The notes beneath the pieces were generated by a model. That model worked only from the letters and a program-made list of their open reading frames with translations. It did not search any database and was not told where the DNA came from. From Durusdinium trenchii (taxonomy: Eukaryota > Sar > Dinophyceae > Suessiales > Symbiodiniaceae), in the NCBI GenBank assembly GCA_963970005.1, contig CAXAMN010005335.1, forward strand, positions 639,848-703,847: DNA of 64,000 nucleotides, read 5' to 3'. This document shows positions 1-14,800 of this stretch, one piece after another. How positions within the stretch are numbered: position 1 is the first letter of the stretch; the number at the start of each line of letters is the position of its first letter. A program made the translations under genes and the position numbers.

Positions 1-3000
1 TCTTTCTTTTGCTCCCCTGTCTCCAAACCACCACCCAACCGCTTTCGTCAACTTGGTGAATTCCCTAAATCCGGACACCTCTTATAGTCAGTGGTTTCAC
101 CTGTTGATTGATCTTTCGGCCGTTTGTCTTAACATGCCAAGATGCTTTTGGACTCGTTCAAGTGCTTCCAAGCTCCAGCCAGCTACTAAGTGAGCCCAAG
201 CCCGTGCTGCAGAAGCGCACAGAAAATCTCTCACGACTCACCAGGAACTAAACGCTCAGCAGCCGAACGCGCAAACAAACCACGTGACCGGAAATTGATG
301 CTGAATGGAGAATCACCACATCAAAAACAACGTGAAGCAACTACCTTGCCTTCAGAACGAACTGGACAAAATCCGACAGGGATTTCCGAAAGAAGCAACT
401 ACCAGCGACAGGATGTTTGAAACAACTCCCCTTTTGCGCGTTTCATGTTTCACTGTCGCCGGCTTCCGGCTCACGAAGCCCACACGCATTGGGTTGAGAG
501 AACGGGGGTTATAATACATTCGAAGCAGAAGCAGGAGCCTGAAACAGTCTCAACTTGGCACCAGGCCGAAGGCACTGTGGCCGGAGTGTGACTGGACAGC
601 TGACAGCTCACAACCTGGGATGAAACCTGCATACTTTCTGAGGGGTCTAACCGTCTAACCACCCGGTCTAACCACCCTCAAGGCCCTGGTTTGTTTTTCT
701 GCTAGATGTAGCCAGCAATCCGAAGCAAACAAAGACATCCACATCTCAACCACTTTTCCGAGGACTTATCAAGCGCATAAAGTGCATAAAGAAAACACAC
801 ACTTCGAACCATATGATCCATATCATTCGTCTATGTGAGGTCCACCTGAGGTGGGTTATTCAACAAATCGCCCGGATGGGCGAAGGCTCCTCTCCTGCAG
901 CCGGTCTTCGGCCAATCCTACCTACAAAGGAGCAGCAGTCGCGGAGGGTCCGAGGCACGAGGCACAGGCGCAGTGCGTCAGTGCCTCGCAGAGGTAACGG
1001 AAAGATGCATCTATTTGGGTGTGTATTCCCCCTGGCCCAATGTGTAAACTATATGGCCATTCGAAGGGGGGTCGAACTGGGAAGTCTCCCTGTTTTAATA
1101 CACACCCATATCAACTGTGACTTGTTGTAAATAAAGCGGCCCTCATCATTATTCTTAATCACATAAGCTTCACAACTTCACATTAACTTCACTGCTTGTA
1201 CAAGGAGTGTTCAACTCCCAGCTGGCTGGTTTCCTTTGGGGGATCATTGGTTTCGGGCATCAAGGCTCTGCAACTCCGCAAATTCGCACATGCAAACTTC
1301 ACGCGTGGTGCTGATGAGATGCGTCAGGACGGCGTGCTGGGCGGCAGGTCTTGCTGGGCTTTGCCACTACTGTTTAAAGCAAGAATCAAGTGGGTGGCAG
1401 TTCACTTGGCAGAAAAGCCCTTATCCTACTGGATGGTTGCAATCCCTGGTCACCATCCATTTGGGGGATGGTCATAGCTCAAGTGAAGGCTAAAGGCCCA
1501 AAAGAAACAACAACCTCTTCAACTTACTGAGTCGAAGTCATAACCAATTAACTTCATTTGCTCAATGCTTCCGCCCTAAGCTGGGCACATTTGGACCGGA
1601 TGGAGCATCCATTGCGTGTGCGAGCCAAAACCAAATGACATGTTTGCTAAAACCGCGCCCCAATCATTGACTTGAGCCTCGATTTACATGTCACACCCCA
1701 AAAAATTGCAGCTCCAGGGAACCAAACCAACAATCCGCGGCTTTCTTTCCCGGCGAAACACACCTGAAAGCCTGGCCCAACTCGCTAGCAGCCGACTCAC
1801 GCGCGAGCTGTAGGGTTGTTGAGCGCCCAAGAAAGAGTTGTAGAACACACAAACGAGGCAGCTACGTCATTGCTCTATGTGGGTGCGACTTCAAACCCAA
1901 CAACATATATATATATATATTATTATACTTTACATACTTTTATATCGTTGGACATGAATGCAAAGCTAAATTGTACTTTAAAGCATCGTTGCCTGCTTGG
2001 AAACACTCCAGTGCGTAGGGCATTGTAAGCCATGTTCAAAAGTGGAAGAACTACGCGTCCGCTTAGACTATGCCATACCACTTTAGGACAGGCAGTGTGG
2101 GAGAGGTATTCAAAACAAGGGCCACTGACTGAGGATACCTTTTCACACATTTGCAAAACTACTGCCACTACCGCCACTACCACTACCCCTCACCCCTGCT
2201 AACTACCATTCCTGGAGGACATCCTGCACATGGGTTCACCCTTTGACTGTGAAGGTTTTAAATTGACCTGTGTGTTGTTGATGCCGCCAAAATGAAAGTT
2301 GTGAATAGCGGAAATGGTCCCCACCAAGTAGCTTTACACTACGTAGCTTTGACATTTTTCGATGTTTCTTTATTGTTTGCTCCGTAGCTATGACATCATT
2401 TGCTCCGCGTCTGTTGCGGGTGATGCAGGAGGTCTGCCATCCACCCAGACGACGGATGTGCGGCGGTCTTCGGGCGATCATCGGGGCCCCTTCGTCACAT
2501 CCGTTGCAAAGGAAAGAACACCGAGCAAGGAAAAGGATGTCGGACCGAGGGTAGGTAGGATTCTATGATCTATTATATAACGAATGGAAATCAATCATAC
2601 ATGATCATACATGCCATGCTATTCCCATGCTTAGATATCATCCTTAAATCCATACAAGACCCACTCATCGACTTTGTGCTGACGTATTTGTGGGTGGGAT
2701 TCAGTTTGATTCACGCAACAGGCTCAAGCAAAAGGCGCCCAAGAACCTCGACCTACGTTGTCATTAGCCCAAAAGGTCGCAGCAATCCCTACATTACATC
2801 GTGCCTCAAAGCTCCGGGGCTTTCAAGACATCAAACATGAACAACACTCGAATCGTCTCGACTACACGTGTGTTAGTTGGTCACAGCATTAAGTTACAAA
2901 TCCTTTTCGATTGGAGGATGACAGGGTTCAAATGGTTCAGTACATCTGCAAACGTCACAAACCAAAGCAAGAAACAACTCATGAGTTCAGCACATTTGCT

Positions 3001-5696
3001 TCTGGTCAGCTAAGAATTACTAGCACTTTTGATGTACCGAATGAGCTTGGGTAAGTCCCCGATGCCTGGAAGCACTCTCAGTCTCCATCTGTGCCAAAGG
3101 AAGGTGCCCCCTGACGAGATCCAGATCTTGGCAAACGACACTCGATTCAGCTGATTATAGGGAAAAGTGTGCACAACCAACCGGAGATGCCCGCCCCCAA
3201 AGAACCAATGCAACAAAAGATCTGATCAATGAACTGATCAATCGGACGTCTGCTTTGTTGTAAGTTCGGCGTCTGTTGTAGCAAGTATCTTGCCATGTCA
3301 CCAGTGGGCGAGACTTTGGGGATTCACACACCCGGCGGAATACTCACGGGTTCGGAGGAGGGACCTGTCACTTCGACTTGACAAACCCAAGTTCCATGTG
3401 GTGCCATCCACGCACCAATGAGTTCAGCTCGTTTGAGTAACTAACTAGAAGCTACGTTACTATAGGTGGAGGCCATCCTACGAACGTGACAAGAAGCTAG
3501 GAGCGTAGCTCCGCTGGCATTACTACTAGGAACAAGTGAGTGGAGTAGCTGGGCACCCCTATCCTCTAATAGGCACCCCTTGCAAGTGACTCCTGGAAGA
3601 GGCATGATAGGGATTGGATTCTGTGAGTTAAAGAGAGTATGTGACTCCAATTGGCACTCCAATAGGCACCCCCGATCGACTCACCAGGTCGACCGACAAC
3701 GACGCTGCCGAAGGTCTCGGTGACCGGCGTAAAGGGAGGTGGTCTGGGATTCTTCCAACTGGACAGCAAACATCCATGAGGGAAGGTGCTGGCAACACTA
3801 AAACCTGCATTCTACTATAAAAGTACTTTATAGAAGTACCGACATATGTAATTATTATATATATATTGGATTCACATCATGTCACATTACAAATACATCT
3901 TAAAACAAATGCATCTTGACGACTCATGTCCCATCTGCCTCGCGGGGGGATGTCACCTGGCACTTGTTCGAGTGATGGTGCTACCTCTGTCTGCCTTCAG
4001 AATCTGGTGAAGTTAGATACTAGCTAATAACAGTGTGGTAGCTGCTAGCTTCTGTATATAGCTCATCATGCGACTTGAAAGGGAGAAACAACACAACAAA
4101 ACCAGTCACTGAAGTCTATGGCTATCTTGCTAAGACATCTGGGTGGGATAGATGCATAACTCTCATGTGATGCTGGCGAGCTGCGTTCTATTGAGACACC
4201 CCCTTGCAGCAAACGGAAACACCAGTGATGCTGGACCTGCTAAAAGAAAGTAGAAACGATCTCTATTCAATTCGTGGTCGCTAAACCTCACCAATCACAT
4301 GCATCCGCACACATGACGCTTTTGTCTTGCTGTGGATGTTGACATCAGAAGGACTCTCAAGACACAAACTCTCCTGTTCTTGGATGGATTCATATTCTTA
4401 TCTGCTCCAGGATGGTTGTAGTTGGATCATGTTGGATGCACAGTGAGTTTTTTGTTTGGACTGTGTGCGGCTGCCGAACTCAGACCCGGACCCGACCGGA
4501 AGATTCCCCCACCCTCTCCCCGAATGCAAGAAATTGGGGAGCACCGTTTGCAAAGAGGGACCCTGTACCATCAGGATGATTCTGTTGCTCCAAAATCACA
4601 CCCTTCTGGTTCTTCAATGGTTCATCAACTGTCATGCAAATCTGAAGATATATGCCTCCTTCTCTCCCAGCGCCGGAATAATCTCTTTTCCCTTTCACCA
4701 CTGTCTGTCACTGGGGTACTTTGACCCAGATCCAGATCTCTCCCTCCCGATTGGTTCGCCCAGGTGGCGAACTGGGATTTGAACGGCCGCGAGGGATTCT
4801 CGCCCCTCATCCGAACGGTCCGAACGTCTGGCTTGATGGCTCCGCTGCTATCTGGTGAATGGCAATCTCCTTCAAAAACAGTGGCGTTGAGGCGCAGCTT
4901 CCAGTGAATCTAGCCAACAAGACCTGGGTGTCCCAAAAACCAGGGACTGCTGCATGCAATTCAACTAATTCCAGAACGTGGAACTTCCGTGGAACTTGGT
5001 CGAAATCTACTGAATCTCGCATGAAACAAATTAAATACGACTGGATTGCCTTGGCATCAATCGAAAACTAATCCTTGGCATTACTGGGAATCTTCCGTGA
5101 AACTAATCCTTGGCATTTCCAATAGTGCCGCACGTTCTTTCGATTGGTCCGCACGGCTCGCGACATCAGCGCCGCGAGCCGCTCTCGGCCAAAGCGACCA
5201 CTCTGTGCCGCACAACGGAGAGCCACGGTACGAGCCGAAGGAGGATCCCGGTGGAAGGGGATCCGTTTTGGATTTCGCTCGGAGATTGGGGGAAAACCGG
5301 TATTACTAGGCAGACCAGCCGGGCCAACGCAGGAACGGAGCTCAGGAAACCAGCTGAGTTAACTGTGTACACCAAACCGCCAAACCAGCGGCCATCGTCT
5401 TTAACTCGTCTGAAAAAGATTGTTCACCCACTTCGATCTTTGTAGCCCAGCACATATCTGATAAATGGGTGAATCGATACCGATTTCGTTTGTTTGATTT
5501 TGGGAGGGGGTTCGAAGAACTCTTTGGACCCCTGACCCAGTTGAAACAAACCTTGTTGATTTCCCAACTTTCTTGTTTTGCCTTTGGCAAAGTTGATTCC
5601 CATCACTGAGCCAGCGGCTTTATCAGCGCGGCTGGCCAAATTCCTGGACCTCTCTACTTCGGTCGAGGCCCAGGATTCCTTCACAATGGCTATATA
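1..5696. other. No recognisable gene
   Basis: All open frames here are short and lack codon bias or plausible splice sites. The stretch holds AT microsatellites (around 1905-1925 and 3855-3870) and a family D fragment near 3534-3598. It is probably intergenic DNA downstream of gene 1. Confidence 0.5.
3534..3598. mobile_element. Family D fragment
   Basis: GTGAGTGGAGTAGCTGGGCA, CACCCCTATCCTCTAATAGG and GTGACTCCTGG follow the same order as family D copy 1 read in reverse. Confidence 0.45.
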
Positions 5697-5812
5697 TTGG
5701 GTCTATTCTAATACCTGTAACAGTGGATGATGACGGTCGGTTAGTAAAGGCCTTGTTCAAAAATAGTGATTTGCTTGCTTACTGACTGTTACAGGTAATA
5801 GGACAGACCCAA
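5697..5812. mobile_element. Fold-back element, family E copy 1
   Basis: The termini TTGGGTCTATTCTAATACCT and their imperfect inverse enclose about 60 bp. The inverted repeats are about 28 bp. A close copy lies at 58046-58168. This copy directly follows the putative stop codon of gene 1. Confidence 0.75.
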
Positions 5813-5813
5813 A

Positions 5814-5855
5814 CTATATAATTGGGGCGACGTCGACCTTCACTGGCGCTGACCG
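5814..5855 (-). CDS. Gene 1 candidate terminal exon with stop codon
   Basis: After an excellent acceptor (CGTTCTCCCCAG|CGG) the frame reads RSAPVKVDVAPII and then TAG at 5816-5814. The phase fits the 6.7 kb exon. Fold-back element E1 begins directly after the stop. A GT at AAG|GTCGAC (5837) could instead splice on to further exons. Confidence 0.45.
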   Translation of the reverse strand, partial: RSAPVKVDVAPII

Positions 5856-8800
5856 CTGGGGAGAACGAGTGGATCGTAGTTGGACTGGGGAACCAATGCT
5901 ACGTTGGACTGGGGATATCCTGCAAGCCAACATGTGGATCAAGGAAGAAACAAAGAAGAAACCACTCCAAAAAAATACAGAAACTCTGTCCATCTGCCAA
6001 AACAACAAAACCAGGAGGAGAACCTTTGGGCTTTCAATCGAAACCAATTCAACCATGGTTACAAGTACCAAAGGACACTTTTCTGTATACCGCATCAAAC
6101 TGTTGATGGCTATTGAATGGCTAGGCCCTATTGGGACTAGCAGCCCGCGTTCACTGTTGAGCTGCACAGAGGTTCCTGCAAGAGATCTCCTTGTTTGAAG
6201 GAACCTCCGAGTCATGATTCGCACGGGGGGTTGAACATGGGAGACGGACTTGACTGCGTCAAACAATATGTATCTAAAAGGAGCCGTCCAAGGAGCCCGA
6301 GCCGTCCAAAGAGGCCAAACTCAAGCCCCAAAAGGTTGAGGAATGTCCCCTACTCTGCACGGATAAAACAACACAAATTGAAGACAATCTCCCGAGACGT
6401 GCTTTTCCTTCAAGACTTGGGTTCACCCGAGATGTGACGTTCGCGCTGATGGGAATGGTGGAGCTGTGGAGTTGTGGAGCTGTGTCCTGCAGAAGAAGAA
6501 ACTATCCAAGCGATGGCTCCTCAGACTGGATGTGGAACGTGAAAAGCAACACGAACTATGTAAAGCTATTTTCTACTTAGACTGGCTTTGTATACTACCC
6601 GGTCTACAAAAGGACATTTAGCCTTTAACAGGAAATTAGTTTTGGACCGATTCAGTCTTTTATCTGCTCCGCTCACCCCCCGGGCTGCTTCGTCTCCACA
6701 AGAGACGGTGCTCGCAGTAAAAACACTGCATGACGGGTATGGTACGCCCTTTCTTGCTTGTAGGAGATATGCCCTCCACATGGCAAAGCCTTAGAGCTCC
6801 GAATCAGAAGAACACCTACGTCTCCTGAGAATCAGCAAAATTGGCCTGGTGGATTGTTCTCAACATGGAACTTACTTAGGGGACCCAAAAAGAACACCTC
6901 CATCATCGGAGCCCAAGGATGCTCGAGACAATCACACACACACACACGTCTTGATTTTGAAGGCCACCAACCCATGCTTGCTTCACTTCAATTGCGAAGC
7001 GCACTCTGACATCACTTCAAAACAGAACTGCATGACGTGCTTTGTTTTTTCACATAGGAATACCGTCGCTTGATTAATTCAATTACATCACACTGGACCA
7101 GCTTTTGCTGTTTCAACAAAGAGGAACAACAAGTAAACAAACACAAGCCCTGCAAGGCAACAGAGTAGCATGTACGAAGCACAAAAGGATCAATTCCCTT
7201 CTTGCACAAAGGGAATACGAAGTTCGGGCCACCAAACACCAAGCTTCGGGACCCCACACCCCGGGCGTCCGCCTCCTCCTTGGGGGGCCCGCCGTCGGCA
7301 TCAGTACAGGTGACACGTCGAGACCCGCAGCAGCACCTCACTCGCAGGCGCCGTGCGCTTCGAGCTGGACAGATCGCCCCCTGTCCCGAAAGGAAACCAC
7401 GGAATCTGTCCAACATTTGGATCATGAGTGCGCACATGAGGATCTTGAGGATCTTGAGCTCCTCAGATTTCAACCTCCATTTGCCGTAGAGAGAACTCCA
7501 ACTGTGACCTCTGGAACTGACGAAAAGGCCACCACACCAATGGCCTTAAGACGAACCAAGCAACAGAAAGTGTTTCTGCTATTACCTGGAGCCTTTTTGT
7601 GACCCCTGTTTTGGAGGATCAACCATCCAAAATATGGTCTTTTCTTATCAAAACAAAGGTCAGTCAGGCTCTAGGTATAAATAGATTTGATTTAGTCCAG
7701 TGATCAGTGATGTCCAGTGTAGAATGGTAAACCTTGTGAAGGATGGCGAAGGATCTATATAATCAATCTAGTGTTCTTTCTGGCCAGTGCAAATGACAGC
7801 AAACATGAATTGAGAAGGTGCTGACCACTCGATCCTACATTCCTGAAACACCTCGTCCCTTGCCGCCTTCGGCGCGCGCGGGTTGCTCAAAGCCTGGACA
7901 GGTACTCATGCGCCAGGTTCAAAATAAATCCGAGGAATATTAAGAAATAATGCCACTATGCCACTATATAGAGAAGTCAAGCGCGTTTGGCTGGAGCCGT
8001 TGCTGATCTACTTCTATCTTCTAGCGCTATATATACTAGCGTGCATCGGGAATCGAGCTTCGACGCTGTTCAACCAAACACATCACTTCTCATTGAAGCT
8101 ACCCACTTAGAGTTGAGCAGGTGCGATAAATCCTACGCCCAACAAAAAGAACTGAAACTGATTTTCTCCTTTCCAACCTATCTCGTGAGACAGAACTTTG
8201 TGATTGTTTCGGTGAGCTTCATGAACTATTCAACATATACTGTCATATACTGATATACTTGATGATACTTGATGGACACAACGTCCACAAGTCCAAATGG
8301 AACACGTTCTTTCACAGGTCCAGGTGTAGTGCTTCTGAATTTGAGTGAACACTGCTGCATGACGGCGTGCGCATGAGCGCGCCTGATATCCACCAGCTTC
8401 TCATCCTCGACCATTCTGACCGAGGCGACCATTTGCGCCAGCAAATCCCGAGCACCTGGTGGGGTGTCTGGGCGATTTCCCAGTGAGGAAACCGATGGAA
8501 ATCGATGGGATGACCATGGATGAGCAAGTACGGACACGTGGGGCCTGACCGAGCAGTGGGGCCTGATCTGCAGATGGTCCCTGTTGCCTTCCAGACTTGT
8601 TGACTTCCGTCAAAGCATTTTGATCCGGACTGTCAAGGAGCGCAGTCAAACATCGGCACCAGTGGCCCCGGCATCGGCGGTCAGTCCTGCTGCCCCTGTG
8701 GCTCCCACCCATCCAATCCAATATCTGGACCACATCCAGCAGCTGCTGTTGACCATCTTATTGGTTTATCTCATCCTATAATACCAATACGGGTGAAGTA

Positions 8801-11800
8801 GGGAATGGCTAGCGAAGAATCTATTCATTGTGTGGGGGCATTGTTGACCATTGCCCAGAATGATGTAACACATTGTAACACTATATATGTACAACTGTAC
8901 TATGTCACCAGTAACACCAGTACGACCAGTATAGCTGTATGTCTGCACTGACCCGGCATCAACTCGCACTGACCCGACAAAAAAGAACACCTTCAACTTC
9001 AGCTACTGAACAAACCCACCTGTTTGTAGAGGACAATGGCCATTCAAGGGGTCATGCCATCCACTTCCATGATTGTTCCAGGAAGTGTACATGGACCAAA
9101 GGGTCAGAATTCAGGCCGTTTCGTACACCGACTAAGTCATTTGGTTTGTTGGGGGGGGGGGTCCTCCCAACTTTCCTGGGACCGACCTGGGGAATTCTTG
9201 ACGGGCCAAGGAACGTGAAGGTTTCTCAAATTCATCCAAGCGCATTTGAAGCGATAGGAGCAAATGCTTGAGGTCCATCCTCAGTAAGCGAACTGATGCA
9301 GTGCAGGACTGTGACTCATCTACCTTCTTTGAAGCACGAGGACTAGTGACTTTATGGGAGAAAACCATACAGTGAAGTCCCGAAACTGCTGCCGAAACGG
9401 CCGTCAAACACAACCCTTCACTGAGTGTCAATGCGTGTGGTCCTGAAGATGTGCCTCAAAATAGAGAAGCGCCTCTTTCCCAAGCCTTCGTGAAAAACAA
9501 CGGAACAAAAACACAAACTGATGCATTGTACCGGGCGGGTACGGCGCCCCAAACTGATGTCTCAGCTTGCAACAGCAGGTATTTTGGACCACCCGTCCAC
9601 GAGGTGAATCACTGCGGTCTTTGTGGTATGCTGATCCCGCAAACTCGCAGTATCTGCACGCACCACCTAGCATGCAATAACTACGCAGGATCAAGTGCGT
9701 GGCGGCACTGTCTAGGAGATGATGATGCTTGCTATTTTGCTGCGGTGCTTTCCCCCTAGTTGGAATTGTGAGCCAAACATGGACACCCTCCAAAAACTGT
9801 GGCAGGGAGTTGTGTGGTACTTGGCATTCAACCCCAATCTGTCAAATTTCCAAGCCTTGCAGCAGCGTAGCCTTTTTTGGAGGACATCCCAAGGTGTGGC
9901 AGGGACTGCCTGCCTTCAGGCACTGCAAAGTTGGGTGCACACCGAATGATTCTAAATACATCTGGCCCAACATCAGTGCTGATGTGCAGATGTTAGCTGT
10001 CCCAGATGTTGGTTGCGGCCAACCCTGATGTTGGAAGGATCTGTCATTGGGAGCCCAGACGTCTTCGCAATCTCTTGGGCTTTGAGGTGCTGGTCCACCC
10101 CTGCCTGAGGCACGGCGAGGCACGGCGCCAGGCTCCGCTGTATGACCCTTCTGCGTCGGTTGTGACGGACTGAAGCATTCAACCCCAAACACTCCATGTG
10201 GTCCATGTATGGAATATTTATATGAATAATTGCATATATGCTCGTCCATTGACCCCGCTGAAAGCACCCAAATGTAGGGTCAAAACAATTGTGAGCAGGT
10301 TCATCTTGAAAGTCTTGAAACAAGTTATTCACTTTCCAGGTAGCGTGAACGTTATTTACCTATAGCCTATACAGTATATATTGTTGTTATTTGATTTTAG
10401 TTATGTGTGTGTTTGGCAAACGCCCTCACAAGGGGTTGACTGAAGGGCAATGGGAGCAGAACACCTTTTCCTTGGTCTTCTGCTGTCTCAAAGGAAGGGT
10501 GCACCTTTCATGGAAGTCACTCTGTCTCCCTCTCTCTCTCTCTCTCTTGTGCTCTTGGGCTTCTTCTCATCAACATCCATCAAGTCAAAAGGCAGTCACC
10601 TCTCCAACCAGGTCCCCCCCCCTGTCTTGTCTGCTGTCAGGGCCCCTAACAAATCAAACGCTCTAAAGAATCTCTAAAGTAGTTGGGTACACCATGCTAC
10701 ACCTGAACAACATCGACTCCCCCGAACGAACCGCTCTTCCAACTCTTCCAACTCTTCGGTCTCTCCACTCTCCTTCCTTCCTCTCTCTCTCTCTCTCTCC
10801 AGCTTCGCGCGCGGTCAATGCGTTCGATGCTTGCGGTCAATGCGTTCGATGTGCATCCAGTGGCCGCTTCCACTCTTCCACCGAGGAAGACCGAACCGAG
10901 CATCGACCACACCGAAGGATCCGACACCACCGATGGATCCCGCCTGATCCACCATGACCATCGGAGCCTCCGGTTTGGGGGTCGGAGGTGATTGGATGAG
11001 GTTGGTCAACATGGATGAGTATGGCTGATGTTGAGAGTTTATCTGACATGCAGAAAGCAAGTAGGGCAGTTGGGATGGATGCTTGGTTGTGAACAGCAAC
11101 AACCCTCACGTCCACAAAAGGACCCAAATCAAAGTGGCATGCCCCAAAAATGCCAACCTGGTGATGCCACTATGGCCGGCATATTTGCTGGAGCTACGTA
11201 AATCTGTTCAGAGATCAGTCAAACATGACATGATTTTCCTCAGTTGAACAGAACACACCAGGAATCTATCCCTGCCTGCCGACAAGGGACACAAACGAGA
11301 AGTTCCCACCAGCCGAGATTGACAACTCATGGATACCTCCTCTCTACGTATCATGGTTTCATCATTTGGTACATCCTTGCAATCAAAACATAGGAAAACC
11401 ATGCGAAAAACTACCTACTTGTTTGGGCCCTTCGGAAGACCGGGGGGATATCCTTCTCTTCGGGGCCTAGGCCGACGTGGACCATCGCCCGGGCCCCCGA
11501 CGTAAAACGGGCCCAGCCCTCGAAGCCGCCGGTGCGGATCTCAGCTGTCCGACAGCAGGTGCCAGTCGTGCCTCATCTTGCTTCAGCAAAGTTTGTCGGC
11601 TGTGCCCTGCAGGGTTCAGCTCGATGCCCGCTGCTTGTTGCCTGAGATTGGGAAGGTTCAAGGGACGGAAAGAAGCGGAGGGTTCAAGGATGTTCCAGGG
11701 TTTTGTGGCCAGAAAATGGGTTTGGACAAATGAAGATGGAGGGAGGCTGGACAAACATCGGATGATAACCTCAACATGACCAGAACTCTCCAAGCTCGAG

Positions 11801-14800
11801 AGAGAGAGAGAGAAACACCAACTGGGAGCGACCAATCGTCTTCACAAACTTACTCTATCCCTATGAAACCGATTGCCTAGTTTGGTCTTCAGAGAAGAAT
11901 ACAGCTCTTGAAGGGCGGTCGGTGGAGGAACCCATTCGCTTGTTGGCTTCAACAAATTCCACAGAAGGACCAAATGACTTTCGGAGAGAACATCCACAAG
12001 GTTAAAACAAAGTCTGACGGCACACGAAGCGAACAATCGCAGGAGTTCTTTCGGACATTCTTGTGTGCTCCCAGCCAACCGTTGTCAGTCGCAAAATAGG
12101 AAAATCATGAACATTGTCCTACGAGCCAAACAAAAGGTTCCAGCACACCAAGAAAAAAGTCCATAGTCTATATCAATATCGTATAATCTCGTTATATGAT
12201 TGTTTGAATATACCTCTTTAAGGATTGCTTTGACCCGTGGATGTTCTTCAAGTCCTGTGTGGGTGATACTCTTTGAGGCTCCCGACAGTTGTCGGATGCC
12301 TAGCCGCAAGGGCCGAGGTGGCCGAGGCAGGATCAGCGAGCAATTGCGTTCAACACAGCAGGACGAAAAACAAGGCGTAGCCGCGCATCTATACTTAGAT
12401 GTTTAATGATGTTCAATATGAGTTGAGAACCACCACACTGAAAACCTCAAAGCTTTGGATATTTTGGTATGTCCTGTTAAAGTATGGCCAATCAAGTGCC
12501 TTTTCCTGTCATAGGCCCTCAAAGAAACAAACAACACAAGTAGAAACGAGTTGTGCATGGCATTCAACAAATCATTTCAGAAATTTCCAGCTTTAAGCAG
12601 CAGAGTGTGGAACCATCCCAACCCCCGTAAAGCGGACTTTCTCTCTGCGTCCACACTCCAAAGAATCTGTTTTCACATATTGAATTGTTCCCTCTCTGTG
12701 GTTCCTTAACCCTTCCATCCTATTCAAAGAAACCTGCTTTGCCTGGCCTTGACCAAATGCTCTTGGGGAAAATCAAGTTGCCCAACTTCCTATGTACTGT
12801 CCTCCATGTGTGTGATCCCCTGCCTGTGACAGTGGAAACTAGAGACACCCCAACCTGCAGGCACCACTCACAGGGTGTCTGGGCTTTACATGAGAAATGC
12901 AGCTACGGCAGCTACGGAAGCACACCACTCTGAGCAGCCCGCCGCGGCGGCTTTAGGGCATGCCCGGCACGAGCGACTTACCCCCTCGGGGTGGCAGCCC
13001 ACCTTGCAGCATCTCCTGCTGATCGATTTCCATGTCGCTCACGCGTTCCTCGGGCAGTGACCATAACGGAGCTTGACCTATTTGCAGCAGCTTCACAGCC
13101 CCCGACCAGCGGGGGGTGGAACATGGAGCTGAGTCCCTTTGGGTCCCGCAACGATCAGGAAATATGTGTGGATATGTGTGGACTTTAAGTAATAACGATC
13201 GCGTGTGCATCAAGCACCCGGTCGCTGACCTTCGAGGACCGTTTTGGGATAAGGTCGAGGTGTTTGGGGCGCAGGTGCTTGAAGATGATTCTCTCCATAG
13301 ATGGTCAACTGCTAGCTGCAAGCACTTGTGTGCAAAAAACAACAGGAGTGGACACACAAAAGCAACACGACGACAAAACACACACGGACTGGCACACCAC
13401 GGGTTAAGTGTTAACGCTTGTATCCAAAGGAGTGCCGCGCTTCAAACAAGTTGTTTTTAGGGGTGTCATGAAATGTCATGACAAACGAAAGAGGTCCGGG
13501 AGTGCCCACCACTGCGATCTGGAGCTGGCAATTGAAGTCCGGGAGTGCTCACTGGGATCTGGCGCTTGCTGTTGAGGTCTGGGAGTGCCCACTGTGATCT
13601 GGTGTTTGCTGTTGTGAGGCGAGGAGAAGGAGAAGAAGAAGGAGTCGTGGGATCCTCTTCTAAAATCTAACAACCCTCACCTGACAGGTGGGGAAAACAC
13701 TAACCAACAACTTAATCCGTTCGGCCAACTCTCGAGGCTGCCTAAGTTTGAAGCTGTATTCCACAACACGTACCCCTCGTTCTGGCTTATGATTGATCCT
13801 CATGTCCTGCACAGTGAATAACATCTGTGGAGTATGCTGTACATCTCCAGATGTCATCGCCTCCCAGCCCATCAAAGATCCGAACTGTGACCGGCCAGTC
13901 GTGTCCCACCGAGCCCGAGCTCTTCCCGCTCGGTGCACCGAGCCACAAACCACACCACCGACTGCTCAATGGACTCGGTGGCTTGCTCCGGTGGCATCTC
14001 GGGCACCTGGGCGTGGAAGGAGCGGGTGCGGTCGAAAGAGCGGATGGGAAAGGAAGGTATACCCTCGACCAGGACCTTCCAAGCCAGGTGGTTTTTGGAC
14101 ACCCTATAGACACCTCTAAGAGGCTATTTATAGACACCTCTTGGGGGGTCCTGGTATCTAACAAACATTGAAGTGGATGGCATGGCTGGGAAGAGGATCT
14201 GGAAGCTACAAACTTGAGGTAACTTGTATCATGGAAGTGGACACCGACCCTGTTCGTAGAGGACACAGAGGGCTTTTCAGTGGGCATTACCATCCGCTTC
14301 CATGATTGTTGGAGGGAGGGTAATCATTTAGAGACTTGGATATCATATATTAAATCAAAATGGACATCTCTGTTGTACAAGATCATCAGTTCGAGCAGTT
14401 TCTGCAAGTCTGGTGTACAAGGTTGTTTTTTGCTGTAGGACTTGCTTCTGACAGTTCTTCCCTGGGGCTGCAACCATATCCTCAGAAGGTGGTTAGACCC
14501 CCCAAACCCACCCCAACCATCTTCTCAGGAGGTGGTTGGAGCCCTAGGGCTTGTATAGGTTGATGATGGTTGATGTTGTCCAAAGCCACAAAACTCCGTT
14601 TTCTTCTGTGACAGCTCTTTACTTTGCCCCAAATATGAGGGAACTAGAGTGAGTAGCTGATCACCCCAAAGTCATGTAAAACTTGCGAGTCAATCAGGCC
14701 CATCAATCAACAGTACTTTTCAATTAATTTTGCGTGTAACAATGCGCCCCAAACTGAGCAATCGGTCAATGATTGCTGCAAAACCATACACATCTTGTTA

